From the NCBI RefSeq assembly GCF_015670795.1, contig NZ_JADPCJ010000003.1, positions 46,243 to 110,242 of the forward strand: DNA of 64,000 nt, read 5' to 3'. This DNA comes from Collinsella aerofaciens. Lineage in GTDB: Bacteria; Actinomycetota; Coriobacteriia; Coriobacteriales; Coriobacteriaceae. A program made the translations under genes and the position numbers. The notes below the pieces were generated by a model that was given only the letters and a program-made list of their open reading frames with translations, was not told the origin of the DNA and ran no database searches. Shown piece after piece: positions 36,601 through 45,143 of the stretch; the stretch's first letter is position 1; each line of letters starts with the position of its first letter.

Positions 36601-36663
36601 TTGCTATATCTCACTATACTTTGCTATATCTTGCTATACTTTGCTATATCTTGCTATATCTTG
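36601..36663. repeat. Six-copy 10-bp tandem repeat upstream of the AAA ATPase gene
   Basis: Units read TTGCTATATC, TCACTATACT, TTGCTATATC, TTGCTATACT, TTGCTATATC, TTGCTATATC, then a partial TTG. Each unit is close to one helical turn. Several contain TATACT or TATATC words usable as -10 boxes, directly before the ribosome binding site of the gene. Confidence 0.9.
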
Positions 36664-36679
36664 AGCAAAGGTGGCTCAC

Positions 36680-37771
36680 ATGCAAACAAACCCTTTTAAG
36701 CCCACAGCAGGTAAAACACCTCCCACGATTATCGGCCGCGAAGATGTACTTGAAGAATTCAATGATGGCCTCGTCAACGGGCCTGGTGCCCCGGGGCGCC
36801 TAATGCGCATAGCCGGCGTCCGTGGAACGGGCAAGACGGTCCTCCTTGACGAGTGCTCACGTTTGGCGCAAAGCCGTGGCTGGACGGTCATAAAAGAGGT
36901 CGCAACCGAGGGACTTTGCCAACGCATTCTCGAACAGCTGCAGCCCAAATTCCAGGCCAAACACGCCAGATTTGAGCCCACCGTAGCTGGCATATCCATC
37001 GGCAGCATAGACATTGAGCGAATCGGTCCATCGCTACGCGACGCCATGAGACAGACAATATCCAAGAATGAAAATGGCCTGCTCATCACTCTCGACGAGG
37101 TTCAAGACGCAGAGCTCGATGAGGTCCGAACGCTCTCCATTGCGATTCAGCAGGTTATCGGCGAAGACCTTGATATAGCCTTTGTTTTTGCTGGGCTGCC
37201 TTCGATGATTGAAAGCATCATCAACGGAAAGACACTTACGTTTTTGCGCCGTGCCCTCCCCTTTGATCTGAAGGCTGTGGCAGTAACCGAAGTGTCGTAC
37301 TCCCTCGAGGAAACCATTGAAGCGTCTGGCATGGAGTTGCAGCCAGGTATTGCCGGCCAACTTGCCGAGGCAACGCAAGGCTATCCTTTCATGATCCAAC
37401 TCGTTGGATACTACGCATGGCAGTTGGCGAGACGTGCACATACAGCGATTATTGGAGAAGAAGAAGCCGAGCGCGGCATTGCAACGGCACGCGAACGCTT
37501 CTGCGCCATGGTGATTGAGCCCGCGCTGCGGCGCATTCCGCCCACGTGCATCGCTTATCTGCTGAGCATGGCGTCTTTGGGGCAGACGAGCTCGACCAGC
37601 ATGGTTGCCGATGCCCTAAACAAAACGCCTCAACAGGTGAGCTCCGTCCGCAGCCGCCTGTTAAGAGAATCGATTATCGAGGCCCCCTCGTACGGCAAGG
37701 TCTCATTTGCCATCCCCTACATGCGCAATTACCTCTACGAACACAAAGCCGAACTGGAAGTTGAACTGTAG
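36680..37771 (+). CDS. AAA-type ATPase with C-terminal winged helix (ORC/STAND-like)
   Basis: A 363-residue ATP-binding protein. The N-terminus has IIGREDVLEEF, Walker A is GVRGTGKTVLL, and Walker B is LLITLDEVQD. The C-terminal 100 residues contain a probable winged helix (TSSTSMVADALNKTPQQVSSVRSRL cut in two parts). This layout fits the archaeal-type ATPase/ORC-CDC6-like group seen in defence and mobile-element regulators; the precise role is unknown. I prefer the ATG at 36680, behind AAAGGTGG, over the GTG at 36671 that overlaps this site. A 10-bp tandem array precedes it and a palindromic 73-bp duplication follows it; a decayed integrase is next. It is therefore probably element-borne. 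Confidence 0.75.
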   Translation: MQTNPFKPTAGKTPPTIIGREDVLEEFNDGLVNGPGAPGRLMRIAGVRGTGKTVLLDECSRLAQSRGWTVIKEVATEGLCQRILEQLQPKFQAKHARFEPTVAGISIGSIDIERIGPSLRDAMRQTISKNENGLLITLDEVQDAELDEVRTLSIAIQQVIGEDLDIAFVFAGLPSMIESIINGKTLTFLRRALPFDLKAVAVTEVSYSLEETIEASGMELQPGIAGQLAEATQGYPFMIQLVGYYAWQLARRAHTAIIGEEEAERGIATARERFCAMVIEPALRRIPPTCIAYLLSMASLGQTSSTSMVADALNKTPQQVSSVRSRLLRESIIEAPSYGKVSFAIPYMRNYLYEHKAELEVEL

Positions 37772-37790
37772 AAGCGGTAACTGCCATGCA

Positions 37791-37947
37791 AGACGAAAAC
37801 CGTTTTCGTGCGGATTTATAGCAGACACAAACGGTTTACGTCTTGATTTGCGTCCGGAATTAAGACGTAAATTGCGCTTTCGTACGCTTATTACCAGACG
37901 CAAATTGTTTTCGTCCGGCCATGCGTCCCCAATCTAGACGAAAAGAG
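37791..37947. repeat. 73-bp degenerate tandem duplication of palindromic boxes
   Basis: AGACGNAAA...GTTTNCGTC-like palindromes start at 37791, 37823, 37863 and 37896, with a half box at 37936. The alternating 32/40/33/40 spacing shows a 73-bp unit repeated twice, each with two boxes. The unit length is not a multiple of three and no frame is conserved, so this is not coding repeat. It begins 20 bases after the ATPase stop. Confidence 0.8.
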
Positions 37948-37959
37948 CCCCGAGCTCGT

Positions 37960-38260
37960 ATTGAACTGCATCCCAATTCTTGGACGGGCGCCGATGCCCT
38001 GATCTCTGCCATGTCGAGGTGCGAGATCAAATCCTTGGCGCGCTCGCCGGAGTGGTATGCCTTGTTCGGCGCCACCTTCCTGTAGAGCTTCTTGAGCTTC
38101 GTCTTCCCCTTGTTGCCCGGCGGCATCTCCGTCTCAGGTGGCAGCCCTAGGAAGGACAGGACGCCGGGCAGGTCGCACAGCATCACGTCCTCGATGTCGG
38201 CCTTGGCCGCCAGGTCGACGACTCTCTGCGCTGTCGGCGAGATGTTCGGGGTGCTGCTAC
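37960..38260 (-). pseudogene. Gene fragment of unknown type next to integrase remnant
   Basis: One frame reads PNISPTAQRVVDLAAKADIE, then DVMLCDLPGVLSFLGLPPET and KLYRKVAPNKAYHSGERAKD, with coding-like composition but no start codon or ribosome binding site. Upstream it runs into integrase sequence in another frame. It is the truncated end of a gene I do not recognise, probably from the same decayed element. Confidence 0.45.
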
Positions 38261-38289
38261 CGCCCGCTGGTTCGGAAGCTGGCGGGCAG

Positions 38290-39204
38290 TAGCGGCAGTA
38301 GCGGTGTGGCTCGATAGGCCCGAATATCCGTAAGGAAGGTGCTCGCTCTCATATGTGCTGATATGCCTCGCCTCGCGAACCTTGGGATGCTTCCTGAGGT
38401 AATCCCTCAATTCGAGCCACTCTTTATGCTCATAACGCTTCGAAATCGTTTCCCCGTCGACAGTTTCCTTCACATAATGGTATGTTCGAACGCCTTCGAA
38501 CTTGCCGAACCCGTTCTCGACGCTGAAGTTTCTGAACCAGCGCGAAAACCCATTCAGGTCCATGAAGTTGACTTGGGGATGCCTGTCTTTCGTTCGTTCG
38601 AATGAGTGGACGAGCGGAGTGCCTTTGACTTGTTCCAGGCCGAAGGCTTCCATTTCGCGGGCCTGCTCCTTTTTCCAGAATTCGAGATACGACGTCAGCG
38701 TCTCGCTTATCGAGATCCTCCGCACGCTTTTCTTGCTTTTGGGCGAGCGAACGCTTCGATCGGCCGCGAACTGCTGCTCAATGAGGATGCTTCTGTTCTC
38801 GACGGAGACATCGGACCACGTCATCCCGAGGGCTTCTGCCCTTCTCATGTCGGTGTCGAGCATGAGCATCACGCATGTGATGTGCGCGTCCGGTTCTCGA
38901 TTGAGTAGGATGTCGAGTAGGCGAGCGGCGTGATGGTTCCTTCGCGGTTGTCGTGGAACTTTTTTGCGTACGAGCCGACGGTGTCCCTCGATTTTTGGAC
39001 GTAGGTGCCGCTGTTGAGTTCTGCCTTGTAGGCTTCGAGTGCGGCGTCGACCTCTCGGCTTTTGGTGGTATGTATGGTCTGCCACGGCGAATAGCGGTAT
39101 TTGCCCGTGACCGGATCCTTGCCGAGGCTGTGACGGTAGCGCCACGTGTATTTGTCGCGGCGTTGCTTCGTTCCTTTGCCCATGACGAGAGGTCGGTCGT
39201 TCAT
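38290..39204 (-). pseudogene. Decayed tyrosine recombinase (integrase)
   Basis: The N-terminal part (from ATG 39204: KQRRDKYTWRYRHSLGKDPV, then SREVDAALEAYKAELNSGTY) is an arm-binding domain of phage/ICE integrases. After REGTITPL the sequence jumps, in another frame, to LLDILLNREPDAHITC and DMRRAEALGMTWSDVSVENR, the start of the catalytic domain with its first Arg. The roughly 100-residue core-binding domain is missing, and the second catalytic block (HxxR and Tyr) is absent. At least one deletion with frameshift (near 38930) and a lost C-terminus make it nonfunctional. Confidence 0.8.
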
Positions 39205-39277
39205 CGTGTTCCTTGCCTGAAGTGCCTGAGAATCGCGCTCGGTTGCGCGGAATGGCGCAAAGGGCTGGGGCGGGTGG

Positions 39278-39329
39278 GCATTACCCTTGGTGGTAGGCCC
39301 TGCGTGGGGTCACACCCCAAGGGTAATGC
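39278..39329. repeat. Inverted repeat upstream of the integrase remnant
   Basis: GCATTACCCTTGG (39278-39290) and CCAAGGGTAATGC (39317-39329) are perfect complements around 26 bases. It could be an operator or a hairpin of the former element. Confidence 0.7.
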
Positions 39330-39354
39330 TCCGCCTGACCGCTTTCAAGCTCGT

Positions 39355-39457
39355 TGTGGGTCGAATTTGGGTCGAATTATTCCGCGTACTTTTCTTTCGT
39401 AAATCTATGAAAACATCAAATGACCTGGAGTTATATTGACTTCAATTTGGGTCGAAA
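39355..39457. repeat. TTTGGGTCGAA direct repeats beside the att scar
   Basis: GTGGGTCGAAT (39356), TTGGGTCGAAT (39367) and TTTGGGTCGAAA (39446) recur between the integrase start and the tRNA fragment. Short direct repeats here are typical arm-type sites for the integrase. Confidence 0.5.
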
Positions 39458-39485
39458 TGTCTTAATGAAACAACGTCGTAGCGAC

Positions 39486-39530
39486 CTCATAACCCGAAGG
39501 TCGGTGGTTCAAATCCGCCCCCCGCGACCA
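39486..39530 (+). other. tRNA-fMet 3' fragment, attachment-site scar
   Basis: CTCATAACCCGAAGGTCGGT and the following bases to CCGCGACCA are the anticodon loop (CAT), variable region, T arm and 3' end with CCA of an initiator-type tRNA-Met. The 5' half is missing: upstream bases do not complete the anticodon, D or acceptor stems. Integration of an element into tRNA-fMet duplicates such a 3' portion at the far end. The decayed integrase nearby supports this. Confidence 0.75.
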
Positions 39531-39539
39531 TGAAACTTC

Positions 39540-39573
39540 AGGTCGGAAGCATAAAAGCTCCCGACCTTTTTCT
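39540..39573 (+). terminator. Terminator behind the tRNA fragment
   Basis: AGGTCGGAAGC and GCTCCCGACCT pair around a 6-base loop and are followed by TTTTCTTT. It may be the natural terminator copied with the tRNA end. Bases 39574-39789 hold no gene that I can support. Confidence 0.75.
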
Positions 39574-39789
39574 TTGTCTAGGGGTTTCGGCATCTCTCGT
39601 TCTTTGGGTACCTCGAGACGGGCAATCAGATAGATGCTTACGAGTATCATAGGGTCTTTTTACGTCGCGGTCGTGTCTCGTACTGGTGCGCCGCTCTTTG
39701 TGGGACGTGTCACTTTGCCATAGGTTGTCCGGCGGCGGGGCGCAGGTCGTTCCCCGTGGCGTCGCTCCTTTCGACGCTACGCTGCCTGG

Positions 39790-40098
39790 CTACTCGTTCC
39801 ACTGGTGCTTTTTCATGTCGACGCAGCCGTTGTCTCGGAAGGCGACTCCTTCCTCCGTCAGTAGTGCTCGCTGGTCGGGGAAGTTTGGCGCGAGGCGTCC
39901 CGCGTGGTTGACGACGCGGTGGCAGGGATAATCGCCGTAGCGATCCGCCTCGCTCAGCACCGCTCCGACCAGGCGAGAGTTTTTCTCCCTGCCGATGAGG
40001 CGCGCTATCTGACCGTACGAGGCGACGCATCCCGCCGGAATCTCTGCCACGACGGAGAGAATCTCATAAACCAAATCTTCGTCCAGGACTTTTCCCAT
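39790..40098 (-). CDS. MGMT-family (alkyltransferase-like) protein
   Basis: A 102-residue protein equal to the C-terminal DNA-binding and active-site domain of O6-alkylguanine alkyltransferases. The pattern VYEILSVVAEIPAGCVASYG, then ARLIGREKNSRLVG and the active-site PCHRVV are present, so the reactive Cys is kept. Alkyltransferase-like proteins replace that Cys by Trp; here it remains, so direct repair is possible despite the missing N-terminal domain. GGGAG precedes the ATG. Confidence 0.85.
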   Translation of the reverse strand: MGKVLDEDLVYEILSVVAEIPAGCVASYGQIARLIGREKNSRLVGAVLSEADRYGDYPCHRVVNHAGRLAPNFPDQRALLTEEGVAFRDNGCVDMKKHQWNE

Positions 40099-40272
40099 CG
40101 TATCGCTCCCGTGTTCGCTTTTGCCTTCGGGGGCGCGGCGCCGATCACCCGTGCTGCGATTTTCGCAGCTCCCCTTACCGAAGCATCGAGGGAAAGCGCG
40201 TGCGTGTCAAGGTTGTCTGGTCCAGTTGCTGGCTCGATGCCTCGAGATGTTCGCCTCAAGTGCGACCTGCCC

Positions 40273-40779
40273 CTATTGGAAAAGGATGCCGAAGATGTAT
40301 TTGGTGATGGCGGAGCGGCGGATGACCCCCACGAGTTTGCCCTCGTCATCAACCACAGGAAGCTTCTTGAACTTCTTCTTCGCCAGCAGCGCGGCGACGC
40401 GGGCGATGCTCTGCTCGGGACGGGCACACACTACCTGGCGCGTCGCGAAATCCATGACGCAGCGATCCTTCAGGTCTTCGATGCGCTGCTCAAGGCTCTG
40501 ATCGTCGAAGTACAGCATGGACGCGTCGCCGCCCGTGAAGATGGTGTGAGCGCGATGCTGCGCGATGGCTCCCATGACATCGCCGTCGGAGATGAACCCG
40601 ACCACCTGGTTGCGCTCATCGATTACGGGCATGCTGCTCACCTCGTTTTCGGCGAGCATGCGCACCACGTCGGAAATCGTGCAATCCTGCGTGCAGGTGA
40701 ACGGCTCTTCAATCATGATGCTCGAAACGGGCGTCCCCTCGAGCTCGAGCGGGATGCGCTCGGACAGAATCTCGGACAT
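40273..40779 (-). CDS. Two-CBS-domain protein
   Basis: A 168-residue cytosolic protein made almost entirely of two CBS domains: SIMIEEPFTCTQDCTISDVV with SMPVIDERNQVVGFISDGDV, and CVMDFATRQVVCARPEQS with KLPVVDDEGKLVGVIRR. Such pairs bind adenosine nucleotides and act as energy sensors. It starts 3 bases after the upstream MFS gene ends, so the two form an operon; it may modulate the transporter or act independently. Confidence 0.88.
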   Translation of the reverse strand: MSEILSERIPLELEGTPVSSIMIEEPFTCTQDCTISDVVRMLAENEVSSMPVIDERNQVVGFISDGDVMGAIAQHRAHTIFTGGDASMLYFDDQSLEQRIEDLKDRCVMDFATRQVVCARPEQSIARVAALLAKKKFKKLPVVDDEGKLVGVIRRSAITKYIFGILFQ

Positions 40780-40782
40780 CGC

Positions 40783-42222
40783 TTATGCCTCCTTCGTTTT
40801 CGGTGCGGTTTTCTTGGTGCGCACGCTGAATATGGCGCAGATAAGGGAAACGAGGCCGATTGCCGCGCACACCTTGTAAGCGACGCCCGCGCCCACGGCG
40901 GTGGCTACTTGGATGCTCGCATCGACGCCGGCCGACGCGGTGACGCTTGTCATGACCGTGATGATGAGCGCCGTGCACAAACCGCCGGCGACCTGGCGGC
41001 CGGTGTTCGCGATGGCGTTGCCGTGGGCGATCATGTCATTTTTCAAGGCATTGACACCCCATGTGTTCACCGGCATGTTCGCGAGCGACTGGCCGGCGGA
41101 CTGCAGCATGCAGAACAGCGCAACCACCAAGATGGGCGTGTTTACCGTCGAAAGCGAGAGCAGGAACAGGGCGCCGGTCATGAGGGCCAGGCCGACGATC
41201 GAGATGGCACGCGGACCGAACTTGTCGAACACCACGCCGGAGATAGGGCTGATGATGATGCCCACCGCCGCGGCGGGAAGCATGGCCATGCCGGTTTCGA
41301 AGGCCGAAGCGCCAAGCGAGGTTTGCAGCAGCAACGGCAACAGCGTGTTGGTGACCAGGCATGCGGCGTTGATGAGCGTGACGATGATGGCGGCCACGCG
41401 GAACTCGCGCGTCTTGAGCGTGCCCAGTTGAAGCAGCGGGTCCTCGATTTTGCCCTGGCGTACGACGAACAGCACCAAGCACACGACACCCGCGACGATC
41501 GAGCCGAGCACCACGGGGTTGCCCCAACCCATCGACGAGGCGCTCGAGAACCCGTAGAGAAGTCCGCCGAAGGCGATGGTGGAGAGGACGACCGAGGGCA
41601 GGTCGAGCTTGGGGTTCTTCAGCTCGCCCACGTTTTTCAGCATGAACACGCCCAGCACCAGCACGAGAATTGCGAGGGGGACGATGGCGCCGATCATGGT
41701 GCGCCAGCCGTACGTGTCGATCACCGCGCCGCCTACGACGGGGCCGACCGCGGGACCCGCCGACATGACGATGCCCGCCATGCCCATAGCCGTTCCTCGT
41801 TTCTCGACGGGGAACACCAGCATGGGAACCACCGAGACAAGCGGCATGAGCACGCCTGAGCCCGCCGCTTGCAACACGCGACCGATGATGAGGAACAGGA
41901 AATCAGGGGCTGCGGCGCACAGCAGCGTGCCCAGCGCGAACACCAGCGTCGCCCCGAAGAATAGCGCGCGGGTGCTGAACTTGTCGATAAGGAACGCCGA
42001 AACGGGGACCATGATGCCGCTCACCAGCGGGTATATGGACATGATCCACTGGGCAGTCGAGGCATCGATGGCGAAATCGGACATGATGACCGGCAGCGCA
42101 GGCGACATCACCGTTTGGTTCAGTAGCGCCAAGAAGGCACCCAGGACGACGACCGCGACGATGCGGATCTGGGTACCGGTAATGCGCCCATTGGCGGGCG
42201 CGACCGTACAATTATCAGACAT
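40783..42222 (-). CDS. MFS transporter, DHA2 (14-helix) drug exporter type
   Basis: A 479-residue membrane protein with about 14 hydrophobic segments. NQTVMSPALPVIMSDF in the first helix and GRVLQAAGSGVLMPLV in helix 4 are typical of the DHA2/EmrB-QacA group, and GPAVGPVVGGAVID is antiporter motif C. It begins with a hydrophilic MSDNCTVAPANG tail. It shares an operon with the CBS protein. Substrate unknown; drug or bile-salt type export is usual for the family. Confidence 0.88.
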   Translation of the reverse strand: MSDNCTVAPANGRITGTQIRIVAVVVLGAFLALLNQTVMSPALPVIMSDFAIDASTAQWIMSIYPLVSGIMVPVSAFLIDKFSTRALFFGATLVFALGTLLCAAAPDFLFLIIGRVLQAAGSGVLMPLVSVVPMLVFPVEKRGTAMGMAGIVMSAGPAVGPVVGGAVIDTYGWRTMIGAIVPLAILVLVLGVFMLKNVGELKNPKLDLPSVVLSTIAFGGLLYGFSSASSMGWGNPVVLGSIVAGVVCLVLFVVRQGKIEDPLLQLGTLKTREFRVAAIIVTLINAACLVTNTLLPLLLQTSLGASAFETGMAMLPAAAVGIIISPISGVVFDKFGPRAISIVGLALMTGALFLLSLSTVNTPILVVALFCMLQSAGQSLANMPVNTWGVNALKNDMIAHGNAIANTGRQVAGGLCTALIITVMTSVTASAGVDASIQVATAVGAGVAYKVCAAIGLVSLICAIFSVRTKKTAPKTKEA

Positions 42223-42742
42223 AAGCTTCCTTCGTATCTATTCGATTCTTCGCCGAAGGCGCGCCGGCCCACGGGCGAAATAACATGCACGTGCTATGCG
42301 TGCATCAGATACGACAGGAAGAAAGCGGCTGCTCAGAGCGCACTTGGGGAACAACAGGAGAGGCCCCGTATACCAGGGGCCGCCGAATTGCGATGTATGC
42401 TTTGGTCAAATCCTTCATAGCGGGGAGGTATTCTAGCAGCCGTCTTCGCCCCTTTCAAGGGATGTAACCCAGACGTTGATTTTCTTCACCGAGGCGCCAT
42501 CGTTGACGGGTGGCGTGCTTCTCTATCGCCACACCGCGGGGCGAGGGAACGCCGCGGCGAGCTTGTACATCGGCTATGTGTGCAGCTGCGAGCGTGTCGC
42601 CGGCGCGCGCTGGGCGCCAGTCCGATCCGGCCGACTCTTGCCGACGGTCGGTCGCCGTCCTCCTCCATCTCCGCCTGCTCTGTTTTTGCTCGGCTCCCTT
42701 GTCGTATCATGGACGGACGAGAATTGAGCGAAGGCGGTACGT
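42223..42742. other. Intergenic region with an inverted repeat
   Basis: This 0.5-kb region separates divergent genes. ATGCACG (42285-42291) and CGTGCAT (42299-42305) form an inverted repeat upstream of the MFS gene, a possible TetR- or MarR-type operator. A TATCAT box near 42705 may serve the next plus-strand gene. Several overlapping short ORFs have no ribosome binding site and are not called. Confidence 0.45.
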
Positions 42743-43084
42743 ATGAACATCCAGATATTCGGCACGAAGAAAAGCTTCGATACTAAGAAGGCGCAGCGCT
42801 ATTTCAAGGAACGTCGTGTGAAGTTCCAGTTCATCGACTTGAAGGAAAAGGGGATGAGCAAAGGCGAGCTCGAAAGCGTGGCGCGCGCCGTCGGCGGGAT
42901 CGACGCTGTGATCGATCCAAAGGCGAAAGATGCCGACACGGTTGCGCTCGTACAGTATCTTGCTGCCGACCAGAAGTTCGAAAAGGTGCTCGATAACCAG
43001 CAGATTCTTCGTGAGCCCATCGTTCGCAACGGCCGCCAGGCAACCGTTGGCTACGAGCCTGACGTGTGGAAGGGCTGGGAATAA
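42743..43084 (+). CDS. ArsC/Spx-family thioredoxin-fold protein lacking the catalytic cysteine
   Basis: A 113-residue protein of the arsenate reductase/Spx family. The fold landmarks are present: a first strand MNIQIFGTKKS, then RYFKERRVKFQFIDLKEK, PIVRNGRQATVG and the final WKGWE. Active ArsC has Cys directly after the first strand and Spx has C-x-x-C; here the position reads GTKKSFD and the protein has no cysteine at all, so redox catalysis is excluded. A role in RNA polymerase binding, as for Spx, or an unknown one is possible. Confidence 0.8.
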   Translation: MNIQIFGTKKSFDTKKAQRYFKERRVKFQFIDLKEKGMSKGELESVARAVGGIDAVIDPKAKDADTVALVQYLAADQKFEKVLDNQQILREPIVRNGRQATVGYEPDVWKGWE

Positions 43085-43088
43085 AGTG

Positions 43089-43130
43089 AAGCGCCCACGC
43101 CCGTGGTTTTATCCACGGACGCGGGCGCTT
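43089..43130. terminator. Hairpin between the Spx/ArsC-like gene and the dehydratase
   Basis: AAGCGCCCACGCCCGTGG and CCACGGACGCGGGCGCTT form a long stem with one mismatch. It lacks a good T-run but lies between convergent genes. Confidence 0.6.
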
Positions 43131-43256
43131 GCGTAAGACGTCTCTTGTCGTTTGAGTGGAGCGCCCCGGCGGCGCTGAACAACGCGCCCCGGTGACGTGG
43201 CTCGGGGCTCTTTGTGCCGCGCATCTATGAGAGGAGATATTCGATGCGTACGTGCG

Positions 43257-45035
43257 CTACTCCATGTAGCCACCCTGAATGGCGGAAACTGCATGCTCGG
43301 TAAAGAACTTGAGCGTGCCGGAGGTATAGCGATTAGCCTTGGGCTTCCAAGCGGCTCGGCGCTCGGCCAGGACGGCATCGATCTCGGCCGGCTCCATCTC
43401 CTTGCCGGCGATGCCCACAATAGACAGCGAGCGCTCGGGGATGTTGATCTGGATAAGGTCGCCCTCCTCGATCAGGGCAATCGGGCCGCCCACGGCAGCC
43501 TCGGGCGAAACGTGACCGATAGCCGGGCCCTTGGAGGCGCCGGAGAAGCGGCCATCGGTGATAAGGGCAATGCTCGCACCCAGCTCGGGATCGCTGGCGA
43601 TAGCCTCGGTGGTGTAGAACATCTCGGGCATACCGGAACCCTTGGGACCCTCATAGCGAATGATAACGGCATCGCCGGGCTTGACCTCGTGCGTCAGGAC
43701 GGCGTGGATGGCGTCCTCCTCGCAATCGAACGGACGGGCCTTAAGCGTGGCCTGGAACATCTCGCGCGGAACAACCGTGTGCTTGACGACGGCGCCCTCG
43801 GGGGCAAGGTTGCCGTGGAGGATGGCGATGGAGCCGTCGGTACCAAAAGCCTGGTCAAACGGGCGAATGATGTCCTCGCGCTTGAGGTTCCATTTCTCCA
43901 AGTAGCGGCCGCACTTCTCGTAGTAGCCGTTGTTCTTAAGGTCCTCGAGGTTTTCGCCGAGAGTCTTGCCGGTGACGGTCATGACGTCGAGGTGGAGCAT
44001 CGACTTGATCTCCTCCATGATGCGCGGCACGCCACCCGCATAGTAGAAGAACTGCGCCGGCCACTCACCTGCGGGACGAACGTTGAGCAGGTAGTGGGCA
44101 CCACGGTGCAGACGGTCGAAGTCGTCGGCGGACATCTCGATGCCAAACTCGCGGGCGATCGCGGGAATGTGCAGCAGCGAGTTGGTGGAACCGGAGATGG
44201 CGCCGTGGACCATGATGAGATTCTCGAAGGACTCCTTGGTCACGATGTCGCGGGGGCACAGGTTGTGCTCGGAGAGCCACACGGACTGACGGCCAGCCTC
44301 GCGCGCAAACTCACGCAGATCGGAGCTGGTTGCGGGCAGCAGAGCCGTGCCGGGGAGCATAAGGCCCAGGGCCTCGGCGGTAACCTGCATGGTCGAGGCG
44401 GTACCCATAAAGGAGCAGGCGCCGCAGCTGGGGCATGCGTTGTGCTTGGCAAACTCGAGCTCCTCGCGGGAAATCTCGCCGCGCTCATAGCGGGCCGAGA
44501 TGGCGCCGAGCTGCTCCAGGGTCAGCAGGTCGGGACCGGCATCCATGACACCGCCGGTAACGACGATGGAGGGGATGTTGATGCGGCCCATGGCCATGAG
44601 GTTCGCAGGCAGACCCTTATCGCAGCTGGCGACAAAGACGCCGGCGTCGAATGGAGTGGCCTTGGCATGAATCTCGATCATGTTGGCGATCATGTCGCGG
44701 CTGGGCAGCGAGTAGTTGATGCCGTCGTGGCCCTGGGCCTCACCGTCGCAAATGTCGGTGCAGAAGTAACGAGCACCGTGACCGCCAGCCTCGGCAACGC
44801 CAGCACGGACCTCCTCGACCAGATCAAACAGGCCGGCAGAACCCGGGTGCGAGTCGCCGAACGTCGACTCGATAATGACCTGCGGCTTGTCCAGATCCTC
44901 GATGGACCAGCCAGAGCCCAGGCGCAGCGGGTCCATCTCGGGGCTGATGGTGCGGAACTTGCCAGAACGCGGCTGCAGCTTGGCAACCAGGTCGGCGGCC
45001 TCCTGCTGAATCTGTGCTTTGGTTTTCTCGTCCAT
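43257..45035 (-). CDS. IlvD/Edd-family dehydratase, probably sugar-acid specific
   Basis: A 592-residue iron-sulfur dehydratase. Conserved blocks include FGDSHPGSAGL, SRDMIANMIE, ASCDKGLPANLM, the cluster segment CPSCGACSFMGTA and the C-terminal GASKGPAIGHVSPEAA. The family includes dihydroxyacid dehydratase (IlvD), phosphogluconate dehydratase (Edd) and aldonate dehydratases. No branched-chain amino acid genes are near; instead a GntP permease lies just upstream on the same strand, so dehydration of gluconate, galactonate or xylonate to a 2-keto-3-deoxy acid is the likely job. AGAGGAG precedes the ATG at 45035. Confidence 0.85.
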   Translation of the reverse strand: MDEKTKAQIQQEAADLVAKLQPRSGKFRTISPEMDPLRLGSGWSIEDLDKPQVIIESTFGDSHPGSAGLFDLVEEVRAGVAEAGGHGARYFCTDICDGEAQGHDGINYSLPSRDMIANMIEIHAKATPFDAGVFVASCDKGLPANLMAMGRINIPSIVVTGGVMDAGPDLLTLEQLGAISARYERGEISREELEFAKHNACPSCGACSFMGTASTMQVTAEALGLMLPGTALLPATSSDLREFAREAGRQSVWLSEHNLCPRDIVTKESFENLIMVHGAISGSTNSLLHIPAIAREFGIEMSADDFDRLHRGAHYLLNVRPAGEWPAQFFYYAGGVPRIMEEIKSMLHLDVMTVTGKTLGENLEDLKNNGYYEKCGRYLEKWNLKREDIIRPFDQAFGTDGSIAILHGNLAPEGAVVKHTVVPREMFQATLKARPFDCEEDAIHAVLTHEVKPGDAVIIRYEGPKGSGMPEMFYTTEAIASDPELGASIALITDGRFSGASKGPAIGHVSPEAAVGGPIALIEEGDLIQINIPERSLSIVGIAGKEMEPAEIDAVLAERRAAWKPKANRYTSGTLKFFTEHAVSAIQGGYME

Positions 45036-45143
45036 GATGTTCTCCTCTTTTGGTTTGAACGGTTGTACCAATCGTTGGTTAATGAATCAGGTGAAAATGG
45101 GTACCGAGCGATGCACTCGGTGAAAGATGCTTAGCTACGCGAA

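Noticed and set aside
36601-36663. CRISPR-like array
   Set aside because: The 10-bp units are contiguous with no spacers; it is a simple tandem repeat.
39486-39530. Functional tRNA-Met gene
   Set aside because: Only the 3' part is present; the D arm and 5' acceptor strand cannot be formed from upstream sequence.
42476-42746. Overlapping short ORFs before the Spx/ArsC-like gene
   Set aside because: They lack ribosome binding sites and read as low-complexity Arg/Ser/Pro, typical of non-coding GC-rich DNA.
43257-45035. Biosynthetic dihydroxyacid dehydratase ilvD
   Set aside because: No branched-chain amino acid genes nearby and coupling with gntP; a sugar-acid dehydratase is more likely, though sequence alone does not exclude IlvD.
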